This document shows, one piece after another, positions 63,554-64,000 of a stretch of 64,000 nucleotides of DNA; positions within the stretch are counted from its first letter, which is position 1, and each line of letters starts with the position of its first letter. The notes under the pieces were generated by a model. That model searched no databases. It saw nothing but the letters and a program-made list of their open reading frames with translations, and had not been told where the DNA came from. This stretch comes from Arenicola marina (Eukaryota > Annelida > Polychaeta > Arenicolidae). The position numbers were made by a program, and so were the translations under genes. Where the stretch lies: positions 47,838,959 through 47,902,958 of the forward strand of contig OZ025252.1 in NCBI GenBank assembly GCA_964019135.1, read 5' to 3'.

Positions 63554-64000
63554 GTGTGTGCAGTGCTCACGTAGAACTCGTGTGGTGTGTGCGTTGGTGA
63601 CGTAGAACACATTACTCTCCGCGCGTGTACAATAACCTTGCTGACGTCACGAGTGGTTGTTGACTCGTAGTCTGTGTTGCCTCTGTTGATAACGGTCACA
63701 TCTGGCGTGTTGTGGTGGGCTCATAAATTCATCTCTAGTGTCCCTGTCGCTGCCGCAGCATTCAGCCAAACGATTCCATCTCTAACTGACCGCTTGCCCG
63801 TGTTGCCTGGATTTGCTACTTTAAGCAGCGTTAAATGTGTTTATTATTTAAACAGACCATCACAATGACCCTCCCGAACAGAGTTAATTACGAACTTCAT
63901 TATTTGTATTTGACACATAAAGGCTACCAGTCATACTTGCCCTTTGTATGTATCACTGACCACTGACTAGGGTCTTTTTGTATAATAAGTACGTAATAAG
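63554..64000. other. Intron 40 or end of window, nothing seen
   Basis: No further exon is recognised. The gene must continue beyond the window, because no stop codon or KASH region has been reached. Confidence 0.6.

Overview
The window is animal (metazoan) nuclear DNA. It lies inside one giant gene on the + strand: the N-terminal third or so of a nesprin (SYNE1/SYNE2, Msp300/ANC-1 family), the outer-nuclear-membrane and actin-binding spectrin-repeat protein. I place about 40 coding exons between 1208 and 63553 by joining splice sites with compatible phase and comparing the protein with vertebrate nesprins from memory. The start codon exon lies upstream of the window or was not found. The C-terminal spectrin repeats and KASH anchor lie downstream. 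The species is not identifiable from the sequence. A single nesprin resembling both vertebrate paralogues, with dispersed tRNA-derived SINEs, suggests an invertebrate bilaterian, possibly a lophotrochozoan (low confidence).

Layout. 1-1207: no exon recognised. 1208-8258: five exons for CH1 and the inter-CH linker, in introns holding a 3.1 kb array of 54-bp units and candidate regulatory sites. 8259-20102: an 11.8 kb intron with a 1.9 kb G/T-strand array, a 3.4 kb array of 37-bp units, and a 507-codon repeat-rich ORF (16883-18406) that could be an alternative exon feeding CH2. 20103-22948: two CH2 exons separated by a 2 kb array of 86-bp tRNA-like units. 24278-26122: a large disordered exon, either an in-frame cassette or a terminal exon. 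27932-28075: start of the spectrin rod. 31476-34742: a 1094-codon ORF of three successive protein repeat types that runs without a stop into the first well-conserved rod exon, probably an alternative N-terminus lacking the CH domains. 35085-63553: about 30 rod exons, mostly phase 0 and often one spectrin repeat per exon or two.

Roughly 20 kb of the 64 kb is tandem repeat. Two things stand out. First, several intronic arrays are made from the exon/intron junction itself: their units carry the last bases of the exon plus its 5' splice site (clear after exons 22, 26, 33, 34 and 37; weaker after exon 30). This multiplies decoy splice donors, in one case about 17-fold in an open frame. Second, two arrays are amplified heads of tRNA-derived SINEs. 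The same tendency to tandem duplication appears in the protein-coding repeat ORFs. No minus-strand gene, viral element, RNA gene or CRISPR array could be supported.
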